Source: Deltaproteobacteria bacterium (GTDB taxonomy: Bacteria; Myxococcota_A; JAADFL01). From it: a stretch of DNA of 63,613 nucleotides. A program made the position numbers and the translations under genes. The stretch spans positions 1 through 63,613 of the forward strand of contig JAADFL010000095.1 in NCBI GenBank assembly GCA_013152945.1, read 5' to 3'. The notes under the pieces are model-generated. The model did not search any database. It was not told where the DNA came from and worked only from the letters and a program-made list of their open reading frames with translations. How positions within the stretch are numbered: the stretch's first letter is position 1; each line of letters opens with the position of its first letter. This document shows positions 51,404 to 58,004 of the stretch, one piece after another.

Positions 51404-52837
51404 ATGAAAATAGTCCTTGTCCATCCTGCAGGCTCGAACTGGTTCCCTGGAAAGAAAGACATTACTCCCCTCGCCAATCGAATGGCTCCTTTGGGTTTAC
51501 TCTCCCTTGCAGCTTACCTTGAAAAAAAAGGCGGCCACAAAGTCGGGATATTGGATTGCCTGGGCCCTGACGCAAGCCCTGACACGGACAAAAACACAAG
51601 GACCATCATCGACATGAAACCCGATCTGGTCGGTTTCACCGCGACTACGTCGTCATTTCCCGACGCAGCGTACATGGCTGAATCCATAAAAAGAGAGTTG
51701 CCGTCCGTTATTACCATTGCAGGCGGTGTGCACGTATCATCCCTTGGAGCAACCTTGCTGAAAGAGGCCGGCGGCATGGACATGCTCTGTACGGGTGAAG
51801 GCGAGGAAACCCTGGCAGAGGTCGCATCGGGCAGGGAACCGAAGTCAATAAACGGGCTCGCCTTCAGGGACAACGGCAAAACCAGGCAAAATCCGCCAAG
51901 GGTGCAATTGCCTGAAATGGATTCCCTGCCCTTTCCGGCTTACCACAGGCTGCGCGGTTTTCCACACGAGTACCGGCTCCCCCTTTTCAGTTACACGAAA
52001 ACACCCGGAGCTTCGTTTGTGACGAGCCGGGGCTGCCCTTTTACCTGTTCATACTGCGACCGGTCGGTTTTCGGCCGCTCGTACAGGTTCAATTCCGCTG
52101 AATATACTTTTGAACACTTCAAGTTCCTGAAAAGAGAATTCTCGGTAAGGCATGTTACTATTTACGATGACCTGTTCACTGTCAACAAGAAGCGAATCTT
52201 CGAGCTTTGCGACATGCTTGCATCCAGTGACATGGACATGGAATTCAATTGTGCGGTCCGCATAGGATCAGTCGACATGGACCTGCTTCGCGCATTAAAG
52301 GCCGGCGGATGCCTCATGGTGTCTTTCGGCATTGAATCCGGGCATCAGCCCTTGCTCGATCGCCACAAGGCGGGTGTAAAACTCGAACAGGTAAGGAAAA
52401 CCGTTGCCATGGCAAAACAGGCCGGCCTTTGGGTCAAGGGCCTGTTCATGGTGGGCTTGCCCGGAGAAACAGATGAATCCATCAGAAAGACCGGAGATTT
52501 TGCCCAATCACTGGACCTGGACGACCTGAACTACTCCAAGTTTACACCGTTTCCGGGCGCACCGGTCTGGGCCGACATCGAATCCCACGGGGAATTCATA
52601 CAGGATTGGCGCCTGATGAACTGCCTGAATTTCGTGTTCAGGCCGAATGAAATAGAATCCTTTGACAGGCTCGAAGATTTATACAGGGAACAGGTATCCA
52701 GGTTCTACTCTTCAAAGAGCTGGCGAAAAAAACTTATGAAAAGAGCATTCGTACACCGTAATTCCCTCTGGAGGTTGTTAAGGAATCTACCTGACTTCAT
52801 TGCGGCAAAGAAAAATTTCCAAGGTCACGCAACCTAA
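51404..52837 (+). CDS. B12-binding-domain radical SAM protein
   Basis: The protein has 477 residues. Residues 1-150 form a cobalamin-binding-type domain: MKIVLVHPAGSNW, MAPLGLLSLAAYLEKKG, VGFTATTSSFPDAAYMAESI and TIAGGVHVSSLG. The radical SAM core has CPFTCSYC near residue 212-219 (CxxxCxxC, ligating the 4Fe-4S cluster), then the glycine-rich SAM-binding strand ESGHQPLLDR and a long C-terminal helix region. Such proteins methylate or rearrange unactivated carbons or assist natural-product and lipid modification. It lies 73 bp before the PIG-L gene in the same direction. The cobalamin contact motif DxHxxG is not visible, so true B12 use is uncertain. Confidence 0.9.
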   Translation: MKIVLVHPAGSNWFPGKKDITPLANRMAPLGLLSLAAYLEKKGGHKVGILDCLGPDASPDTDKNTRTIIDMKPDLVGFTATTSSFPDAAYMAESIKRELPSVITIAGGVHVSSLGATLLKEAGGMDMLCTGEGEETLAEVASGREPKSINGLAFRDNGKTRQNPPRVQLPEMDSLPFPAYHRLRGFPHEYRLPLFSYTKTPGASFVTSRGCPFTCSYCDRSVFGRSYRFNSAEYTFEHFKFLKREFSVRHVTIYDDLFTVNKKRIFELCDMLASSDMDMEFNCAVRIGSVDMDLLRALKAGGCLMVSFGIESGHQPLLDRHKAGVKLEQVRKTVAMAKQAGLWVKGLFMVGLPGETDESIRKTGDFAQSLDLDDLNYSKFTPFPGAPVWADIESHGEFIQDWRLMNCLNFVFRPNEIESFDRLEDLYREQVSRFYSSKSWRKKLMKRAFVHRNSLWRLLRNLPDFIAAKKNFQGHAT

Positions 52838-52910
52838 AGTAAAAAAGGATATACAAAGAAAAAACGGGAACAGAAAATACGAAAGGAAGATATTACGAAA
52901 GGAAAATATA

Positions 52911-53786
52911 ATGAACAGGAGAGAATTTCTGGAGGCCCTGGCAACGCTTGGCTCTGCAGTAGGCGCAGGTATTGTTACAAAGGGATGCGCATCGGTTCCT
53001 ATAAGACCTGACGGCTCACCGGAGACCAAGCCCGTCGATTCACTTCTCAAGCAAGGTGCGAGCGTAATGTGGATTGCGGCCCATCCCGACGACGAGTGCT
53101 TCTCCGGTTCTCTGCTTGCAAGAGCCTCCATACATTACGGCAACAAGTTGCACATGCTGGTCTTCACCAAGGGGGACGGAGGCGAGTGTTGCATCAGGGG
53201 CGGGTGCCATCCTGACCTGAAAACCGTGAGGGCCGCTGAAATGGAGCGAGTCGCTGCAATGTACAAGGCTTCATTGAGGCACGAGTCATTCTTCAATGCC
53301 CCGCTTCCGGTCGAAAGTTTTCCCAAAAGACACGAGATATATGCAAAGTGGCTGAAATACAAAGACCCTGTTAAAGTCGCGCTTGAGGAAATAGAAAAGT
53401 TCAAGCCGGAAATAATAGTAACATTCGATCCTTTTCACGGAGCCACGGGCCATCCTGAACACCAACTCGCTTCCAGGGTGGCCACTGCTGCAATCCGCAA
53501 GGCCACTCACCATGTTTTACGCACCTATTACGTGGAAAACCGCTTCTGGCTTTTCCGCATCCTTGGTCTTGCGGATCCGGGACCGGTCACAGAGACATGG
53601 GATGCCAGATCCAGGTGTAAACCCGGGATGACATGCCGGGATTTCATGCTCGAGGCAACAAAACTCCATAAATCACAAGCCAGGGACATGGGCAATGTAA
53701 GGCGTTACTATACACTGTTCGGAACACTAAGCTTAAGGCAAACGGATCCTTTCAAGAATGTATATGAACCGGATGCAAGGACATGA
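52911..53786 (+). CDS. PIG-L family deacetylase, exported
   Basis: About 291 residues from ATG 52911, which has GAAAGGA upstream; longer frames start inside an unrelated AT-rich lead. The N-terminus NRREFLEALATLGSAVGAG resembles a twin-arginine signal and is followed by GC in a lipobox-like position. The LmbE/PIG-L fold is clear: WIAAHPDDECFSGSL (metal His and Asp, catalytic Asp), LVFTKGDGGE, VRAAEMERVAAMYK and GHPEHQLASRVATAAI (third metal His). Such enzymes remove acetyl from N-acetylglucosaminyl lipids or thiols. Export suggests a cell-surface glycan or glycolipid substrate. The gene follows the radical-SAM gene and may be co-transcribed with it. Confidence 0.9.
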   Translation: MNRREFLEALATLGSAVGAGIVTKGCASVPIRPDGSPETKPVDSLLKQGASVMWIAAHPDDECFSGSLLARASIHYGNKLHMLVFTKGDGGECCIRGGCHPDLKTVRAAEMERVAAMYKASLRHESFFNAPLPVESFPKRHEIYAKWLKYKDPVKVALEEIEKFKPEIIVTFDPFHGATGHPEHQLASRVATAAIRKATHHVLRTYYVENRFWLFRILGLADPGPVTETWDARSRCKPGMTCRDFMLEATKLHKSQARDMGNVRRYYTLFGTLSLRQTDPFKNVYEPDART

Positions 53787-53803
53787 TTGTCCCTAACAAG
53801 GCC

Positions 53804-53858
53804 GCAACATGCAACATGTTGACGTTGCATCAATAAGGCCATGCAACATAATGTAACA
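53804..53858 (+). promoter_or_regulatory. inverted-repeat operator candidate upstream of the thiol-redox operon
   Basis: ATGCAAC at 53809-53815 faces GTTGCAT at 53824-53830 as a perfect inverted repeat; the inner CAACATGTTG (53812-53821) is itself a palindrome. Two more half-sites, ATGCAAC (53841) and ATGTAAC (53851), follow. The cluster lies 100-160 bp before the first gene, where a repressor or activator would act. The binding protein is not identifiable from this window. Confidence 0.5.
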
Positions 53859-53961
53859 TACCGCCTTTTTTTAACACGATAAATTTGTATTAATTTCAAG
53901 GAAAACCTGCACGGGAACACCTGGCATGGCAGTTGCTTTGTTTATTGAACCGGAGAACAAC

Positions 53962-54255
53962 ATGAGCGAAATGCTTGCCAACAGGTACCTCATGGATGGA
54001 GATGCAGAAAAGGCAATCGAACTCTACAAGAAGGTCCTGGAAAAAAAGCCTGAAGAGGTCAAGACGAGGTGCAGGCTCATAGCAGCTCTTGCCCTGGTTG
54101 ATCACCTGGAAGAAGCAGTGATACAGTTGAACAATCTTGAAATCGCAAGCGGGCAACACGGAATGTTGTTCTCCGCATGCAGGCAAATATTACCTGATGA
54201 CCTGGTAACTGCAGTGCAGAACAAGCTTCAGGCCTTGGCTGAAAAGAAAAAGTGA
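53962..54255 (+). CDS. short TPR-like protein at the head of the thiol-redox operon
   Basis: About 97 residues from ATG 53962, chosen because GGAGAA lies eight bases upstream; an earlier in-frame start at 53926 lacks a ribosome site. Two or three TPR-like helix pairs: ANRYLMDGDAEKAIELYKKV, PEEVKTRCRLIAALALVDHL and EEAVIQLNNLEIASGQHGML. Small TPR proteins of this kind occur next to thioredoxins as scaffolds. The next gene begins 18 bp after the stop. Confidence 0.75.
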   Translation: MSEMLANRYLMDGDAEKAIELYKKVLEKKPEEVKTRCRLIAALALVDHLEEAVIQLNNLEIASGQHGMLFSACRQILPDDLVTAVQNKLQALAEKKK

Positions 54256-54273
54256 TAACGGAGGATTATCGCC

Positions 54274-54669
54274 ATGGGATGGTTGAAAAGGCTGTTAGGC
54301 GTTGAGGTCGAACCGGTTCCGGTAGTATCGGTGAACGACAATAACTTCAGGACCGAGGTAGTGGAATCCGACTTGCCCGTACTTCTAGATGTGTGGAGTC
54401 CTACCTGCGTGCCGTGCAAGCAACTGGAGCCCATAGTCATAGACCTGGCAAAGAGGTACAAGGGCAGGCTCAAGGTGGCGGAAATCAGCACTGAAACCGG
54501 CAGCAGGGTACTTGGAAGCCTGGGGGTCAGGGGCACGCCGACCGTCATTTACTTCAAGAAAGGCCGCGAGGTGGAACGCGTGGTGGGCCTGCGAGGATCC
54601 CTGTACCACTCGGAGTTCATTGACAACGAGTTACTCGAAGACGAGGGCGAAGCGGCAACAGCAGGCTGA
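54274..54669 (+). CDS. thioredoxin-fold protein with CVPC active site
   Basis: A cytoplasmic protein of 131 residues with no signal. WSPTCVPCKQ at 41-50 is the thioredoxin redox motif (Cys45, Cys48), followed by LEPIVIDLAKRYKGRLKVAE, the cis-Pro strand RGTPTVIYFKKG and a C-terminal helix. It probably passes electrons between the CoADR-like oxidoreductase and the membrane CcdA-thioredoxin protein encoded downstream. The gene is 18 bp after the TPR gene and 7 bp before the DUF6132 gene. Confidence 0.9.
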   Translation: MGWLKRLLGVEVEPVPVVSVNDNNFRTEVVESDLPVLLDVWSPTCVPCKQLEPIVIDLAKRYKGRLKVAEISTETGSRVLGSLGVRGTPTVIYFKKGREVERVVGLRGSLYHSEFIDNELLEDEGEAATAG

Positions 54670-54676
54670 GGTGGAA

Positions 54677-54946
54677 ATGGATAATATTACGCGAGTCAAA
54701 ACCGGTGCCCGGGAAAAAAATCCAGGCGGATACAGAAAACTTGTTCAAAACCGCCTGTTCAAGCCCGGCCTTGCAGCGATGATCGGCGGGCTCCTGGGTT
54801 ATGCTTATTACTATTTCATTGGTTGTGCTTCAGGAAGCTGCCCGATTACAGGCAATCCCTATGTGGCCACCATTTTCGGCGCTTTAATGGCGGTAACGCT
54901 GGTAGGATGGGAGGGCCCGGAAAAGAGGGACGACAATGGGCAATAA
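54677..54946 (+). CDS. DUF6132 family small membrane protein
   Basis: The protein is 89 residues from ATG 54677, with GAGGTGGA as ribosome site. It has two membrane helices: AMIGGLLGYAYYYFIGC and IFGALMAVTLVG. GCASGSCPITGNPY between them is the conserved Cys pair plus CPIT/NPY signature of DUF6132. Proteins of this kind often accompany thioredoxins, rhodanese and YeeE/YedE-type sulfur-transport genes. Position between a thioredoxin and CcdA-Trx gene fits a role in membrane thiol or sulfur handling. Confidence 0.85.
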   Translation: MDNITRVKTGAREKNPGGYRKLVQNRLFKPGLAAMIGGLLGYAYYYFIGCASGSCPITGNPYVATIFGALMAVTLVGWEGPEKRDDNGQ

Positions 54947-54979
54947 GAAAAAGCACCTTGGAAACAAGGCGGTGTAGTC

Positions 54980-56110
54980 GTGGATCTCGGATTGCCGGCA
55001 GCGTTCGTGGCAGGTACATTGACGTTGCTTACGCCCTGTATCCTTCCGATGCTTCCCATCTTGCTTGGAATAATGCTGGGCGCATCGGCCCAGACCGCAC
55101 ACGGCAAGCAACGGGGGAAGCTCGTCTGGTCGGTAGCCCTGTTTTCGATAGGCTTTACGATTGTATTCACCTTGCTTGGAATCGGGGCATCCGGCATCGG
55201 CGACGTGATGAGGGAGCACAGGACCCTGCTCCTTTGGATAGGTTCGGGCATCCTGGCCCTCTTCGGCCTCAAAATGCTCGGGTTGCTAAGGATTCCCTTC
55301 CTGGACCGGACAGTTGCGGTCAAGGCGCCGAATACAGGCCGATCCGGACTCGACGCAGTCCTGGGCGGAATCGTCTTCGGCCTGGGCTGGAGCCCTTGTG
55401 CCGGACCAATCCTCGGTTCAGTCCTGACTGTGGCCGCCGCATCCTCCAGTACTTGGTCATACGGGGCCTTGCTCCTGCTTTCATACAGCGCCGGTATTGC
55501 TGTTCCGCTCCTTGTAATCGCCGGCTTCGGCCAGGCGCTTTTGCCGCGGGTCAAGATGTTGAACAGCAAGCTGCCGCTCATTGAAAAGGTCACAGGGGCA
55601 TTGTTGTTGCTTGGGGCCGTGGGCCTGGCCCTTGGTGCAGGGCTGCCAGCCGGCCTGATGGACGACAATGCCCCAACCACGGGAATATCGCTCCAGGGAC
55701 CCATCGAACCGCCTCTGGGAAAGGAAGCAAGCCCAAGGCTCGTGGAATTCTTCAAACATGACTGTCCTTCGTGCCAAAAATCCAGGACTGCCCTGAACGA
55801 ACTGAAGCATGACTGTATCGGCAGGCGCATTCAGGTCATTGAGGTGGATGTCGAACATCCGGAAAACAAGAAACTTGTGAAAAGCTTCGGCATAAGAGCA
55901 GTTCCCACGTTCGTGGCACTGGATGGGGGCGGCAAGGAGCGCGTGCGATTCATCGGGACAAGGAACCTGAAAGAACTGCGTGCGGTCGCTGCCAGCCTGG
56001 TAGGTGTTTGCGCAGGCGTTGGCCCGGACGGAGCCAATCCGAATACAAGGAAAGGAACATGTCCGAAGGATCACGTCTATGGAAAGGATCCACAACTCTG
56101 CGGAGGTTGA
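54980..56110 (+). CDS. CcdA/DsbD-type membrane thiol transporter fused to a thioredoxin domain
   Basis: A protein of 376 residues with GTG start at 54980. Six helices span ~5-220, with the paired Cys of CcdA in LTPCILPMLPI (first helix) and GLGWSPCAGPILGSV (fourth). From about 250 a thioredoxin fold follows: VEFFKHDCPSCQKS (CxxC), EVDVEHPENKKLVKSFGIRA and VPTFVALDGGGKERVRFIGT, ending in a Cys-rich tail. CcdA moves electrons from cytosolic thioredoxin across the membrane; the extra thioredoxin domain would be the periplasmic acceptor. It starts 33 bp after the DUF6132 gene and ends 6 bp before the oxidoreductase gene. Confidence 0.92.
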   Translation: MDLGLPAAFVAGTLTLLTPCILPMLPILLGIMLGASAQTAHGKQRGKLVWSVALFSIGFTIVFTLLGIGASGIGDVMREHRTLLLWIGSGILALFGLKMLGLLRIPFLDRTVAVKAPNTGRSGLDAVLGGIVFGLGWSPCAGPILGSVLTVAAASSSTWSYGALLLLSYSAGIAVPLLVIAGFGQALLPRVKMLNSKLPLIEKVTGALLLLGAVGLALGAGLPAGLMDDNAPTTGISLQGPIEPPLGKEASPRLVEFFKHDCPSCQKSRTALNELKHDCIGRRIQVIEVDVEHPENKKLVKSFGIRAVPTFVALDGGGKERVRFIGTRNLKELRAVAASLVGVCAGVGPDGANPNTRKGTCPKDHVYGKDPQLCGG

Positions 56111-56116
56111 TTGGCA

Positions 56117-57469
56117 ATGGCGAAAAAGGTGTTGGTAATCGGTGGGGTTGCCGCCGGCATGAGTGCGGCGAGCCAGGCAAAGAGGCGATCCCCTGATACA
56201 GAGGTCGTGGTGCTCGAATCGGGCCTGGATGTATCCTATGGCGCTTGCGGAATGCCGTACAATATTTCAGACCCGAAAAGGGAAATGCAGGACCTGGTGG
56301 TGATTACAGCCGGGCAATTCAGGGAGAAACGGGGCCTGGACGTCCGACTCGAGCACAGGGCCGGGGAAATCGACAGGAGCAACAAAACCGTCAAGGGCAT
56401 GTCACCTGATGGAAATTTCGAGATAGGTTATGACAAGCTGGTGATAGCTACGGGCGCAAGGGCCGTGGTCCCTGATTTGCCGGGAATTGACCTGGACAAT
56501 GTGTACACGTTCCATACCTTGGAAGACGGCAGGCGGCTCAAGCAGGCCCTTAAAAAATTCGACAAGCCGGCAAGAGTGCTGCTTGCAGGCGCAGGTTATG
56601 TCGGGCTGGAACTTGCCGATGCCCTCGCATCCCTGGGCCACCATGTCACAATGATAAAACGTAAGCCCAAGCTTCTCTCGTGGATGGACCAGGCCCTTGA
56701 AGATCGCCTTCTAAAAGAGCTTGAAAAGAATTCGGTAGACCTTGTGACAGGCGCGGGCCTGGATTCGATTGAAAAGTCCGGCGATCTTTTACTCGTCAAG
56801 GCAGGTCCGAACAACTTTTCGGCCGACCTGGCCGTTGTTGCGGTCGGAATAAGGCCCAACAGTGAAATTGCGTCAGCCGCAGGGCTCGACACAGGGCGGT
56901 TCGGCGAGATAATGGTGGACGAGGAATTAAAGACCAATGACCCTGACATCTATGCTGCAGGCGATTGCGCGGATGCGTTCCATGTTGTGACGGGAAAAAG
57001 GGCTTGGATTCCCCTGGCGTTGAGAGCAAACAGGGCCGGCAAGATAGCAGGAGCCAACACAGTGGGCGCAGGCCTCAAGGCCCCGCCTGTTGCAGGCACG
57101 CAGGTTTTCAAGCTGTTTTCCCTGGAAGTCGCAAAGAGCGGCCTTTCGCTCGACCAGGCCCGGGCAGGGAATTTCGAGCCTGTCTCAATTGTCATTCACG
57201 CAAGCAACAGGGGCCATGCTTTTCCGGGCGCGGGGAAAATGTCCGTGGAGCTGGTGGCCGACAAGCGCTCCGGCAGGCTCCTCGGAGGCCAGATAGTTGC
57301 CGAAGAAGGCGCTGCCCACAGGATAGACACCATTGCAGCCGCACTGGCCGCAAAGATGAGTGCCCGCGAGTTCGGGGGCCTTGACCTGGCCTATGCGCCG
57401 CCCTTCGGCCCCACCTGGGATCCGTTGCTGGTGGCGGCCACGCAGCTCATCAAGAAATTGGAGGCATGA
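56117..57469 (+). CDS. CoA-disulfide reductase/NADH oxidase-like FAD oxidoreductase
   Basis: The protein is 450 residues from ATG 56117. FAD site KVLVIGGVAAGMSAASQAKR, redox-active Cys44 in GACGMPYN, NAD(P)H site VLLAGAGYVGLELADALASL, second FAD site YAAGDCADA and the C-terminal dimer domain. The family includes CoA-disulfide reductases, Npsr (NAD(P)H sulfur reductase) and persulfide reductases. Unlike its relative at 17827 there is no rhodanese domain. The operon with thioredoxin, CcdA-Trx, DUF6132 and ferredoxin favours a sulfur or persulfide reductase feeding a membrane thiol relay. An alternative TTG two codons earlier is weaker. Confidence 0.9.
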   Translation: MAKKVLVIGGVAAGMSAASQAKRRSPDTEVVVLESGLDVSYGACGMPYNISDPKREMQDLVVITAGQFREKRGLDVRLEHRAGEIDRSNKTVKGMSPDGNFEIGYDKLVIATGARAVVPDLPGIDLDNVYTFHTLEDGRRLKQALKKFDKPARVLLAGAGYVGLELADALASLGHHVTMIKRKPKLLSWMDQALEDRLLKELEKNSVDLVTGAGLDSIEKSGDLLLVKAGPNNFSADLAVVAVGIRPNSEIASAAGLDTGRFGEIMVDEELKTNDPDIYAAGDCADAFHVVTGKRAWIPLALRANRAGKIAGANTVGAGLKAPPVAGTQVFKLFSLEVAKSGLSLDQARAGNFEPVSIVIHASNRGHAFPGAGKMSVELVADKRSGRLLGGQIVAEEGAAHRIDTIAAALAAKMSAREFGGLDLAYAPPFGPTWDPLLVAATQLIKKLEA

Positions 57470-57471
57470 TC

Positions 57472-57645
57472 ATGGTTGACAACGATCTTTCATCCCTTTC
57501 CCTTGAAGAACTCGAGGCGAAATTGAAAGACCTCAAAGGCAGGATACCGGCACATTCGATAAGGCCGGCAATGATCTCGGAACTGGAGGAATTGGAAGAC
57601 GAGATAGAAAAAAGAAAAAAATCACAAAAAAACGGAATATCGTAG
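57472..57645 (+). CDS. 57-residue acidic helical protein
   Basis: ATG at 57472 lies 2 bp after the preceding stop and is preceded by GGAGGCATGATC, so it is a real small gene of 58 codons. The product is mainly helical and charged: LSLEELEAKLKDLKGRIPAH and MISELEELEDEIEKRKKS. It resembles the short helical proteins found next to redox enzymes but no family is recognised. Its coupling to the oxidoreductase gene suggests an accessory subunit. Confidence 0.65.
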   Translation: MVDNDLSSLSLEELEAKLKDLKGRIPAHSIRPAMISELEELEDEIEKRKKSQKNGIS

Positions 57646-57654
57646 GGACAGGCC

Positions 57655-57753
57655 CTGGTGTCTCTCCAAAACCCGGTGTCTGTCCAAACCCCTGTGGACT
57701 GTTGTAGAGGCAGACTCCCGTGTCTGCCCAAACCCCCTGTGTCTGCCCTGATA
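57655..57753. repeat. short direct repeats of GTGTCTGTCCAAACCCC type
   Basis: Four imperfect copies of CCxGTGTCTGxCCAAACCCC, one of them inverted as GAGGCAGAC, lie between the 57-residue gene and the ferredoxin gene. They are non-coding. Confidence 0.75.
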
Positions 57754-57766
57754 CGGAGAAACAATA

Positions 57767-57973
57767 ATGGCAAAACCCTTTGCAATGGTGATTTTTGAAA
57801 AGTGCAAGCCTTTCGAGTGCAGCCCTGACGGAAAGTGCCCGGCAACCAAGGCATGCGAGTACAAGGTATTGAGGCAGGAGGAGCCCGGCGAACCCCCGTT
57901 CCAGATCGGTCTTTGCAAGGGATGCGGAAACTGCGTAACAGCATGCCCGTTAAAAGCCATCAAGCTGGGATAA
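57767..57973 (+). CDS. small ferredoxin-like Fe-S protein
   Basis: A protein of 68 residues. CKGCGNCVTACPLKAI at the C-terminus is a complete 4Fe-4S binding motif (CxxCxxCxxxCP). Four more Cys occur earlier (FECSPDGKCPATKACEYK), enough for a second cluster, though not in standard spacing. GGAGAAAC precedes the ATG. Placed at the end of the thiol-redox operon, it may donate electrons to the oxidoreductase or carry them elsewhere. The repeat cluster at 57655 separates it from the operon, so a terminator or independent expression is possible. Confidence 0.85.
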   Translation: MAKPFAMVIFEKCKPFECSPDGKCPATKACEYKVLRQEEPGEPPFQIGLCKGCGNCVTACPLKAIKLG

Positions 57974-58004
57974 TTTCCCGGAGCTGGCAAGGTTCAGCCT
58001 GAAC

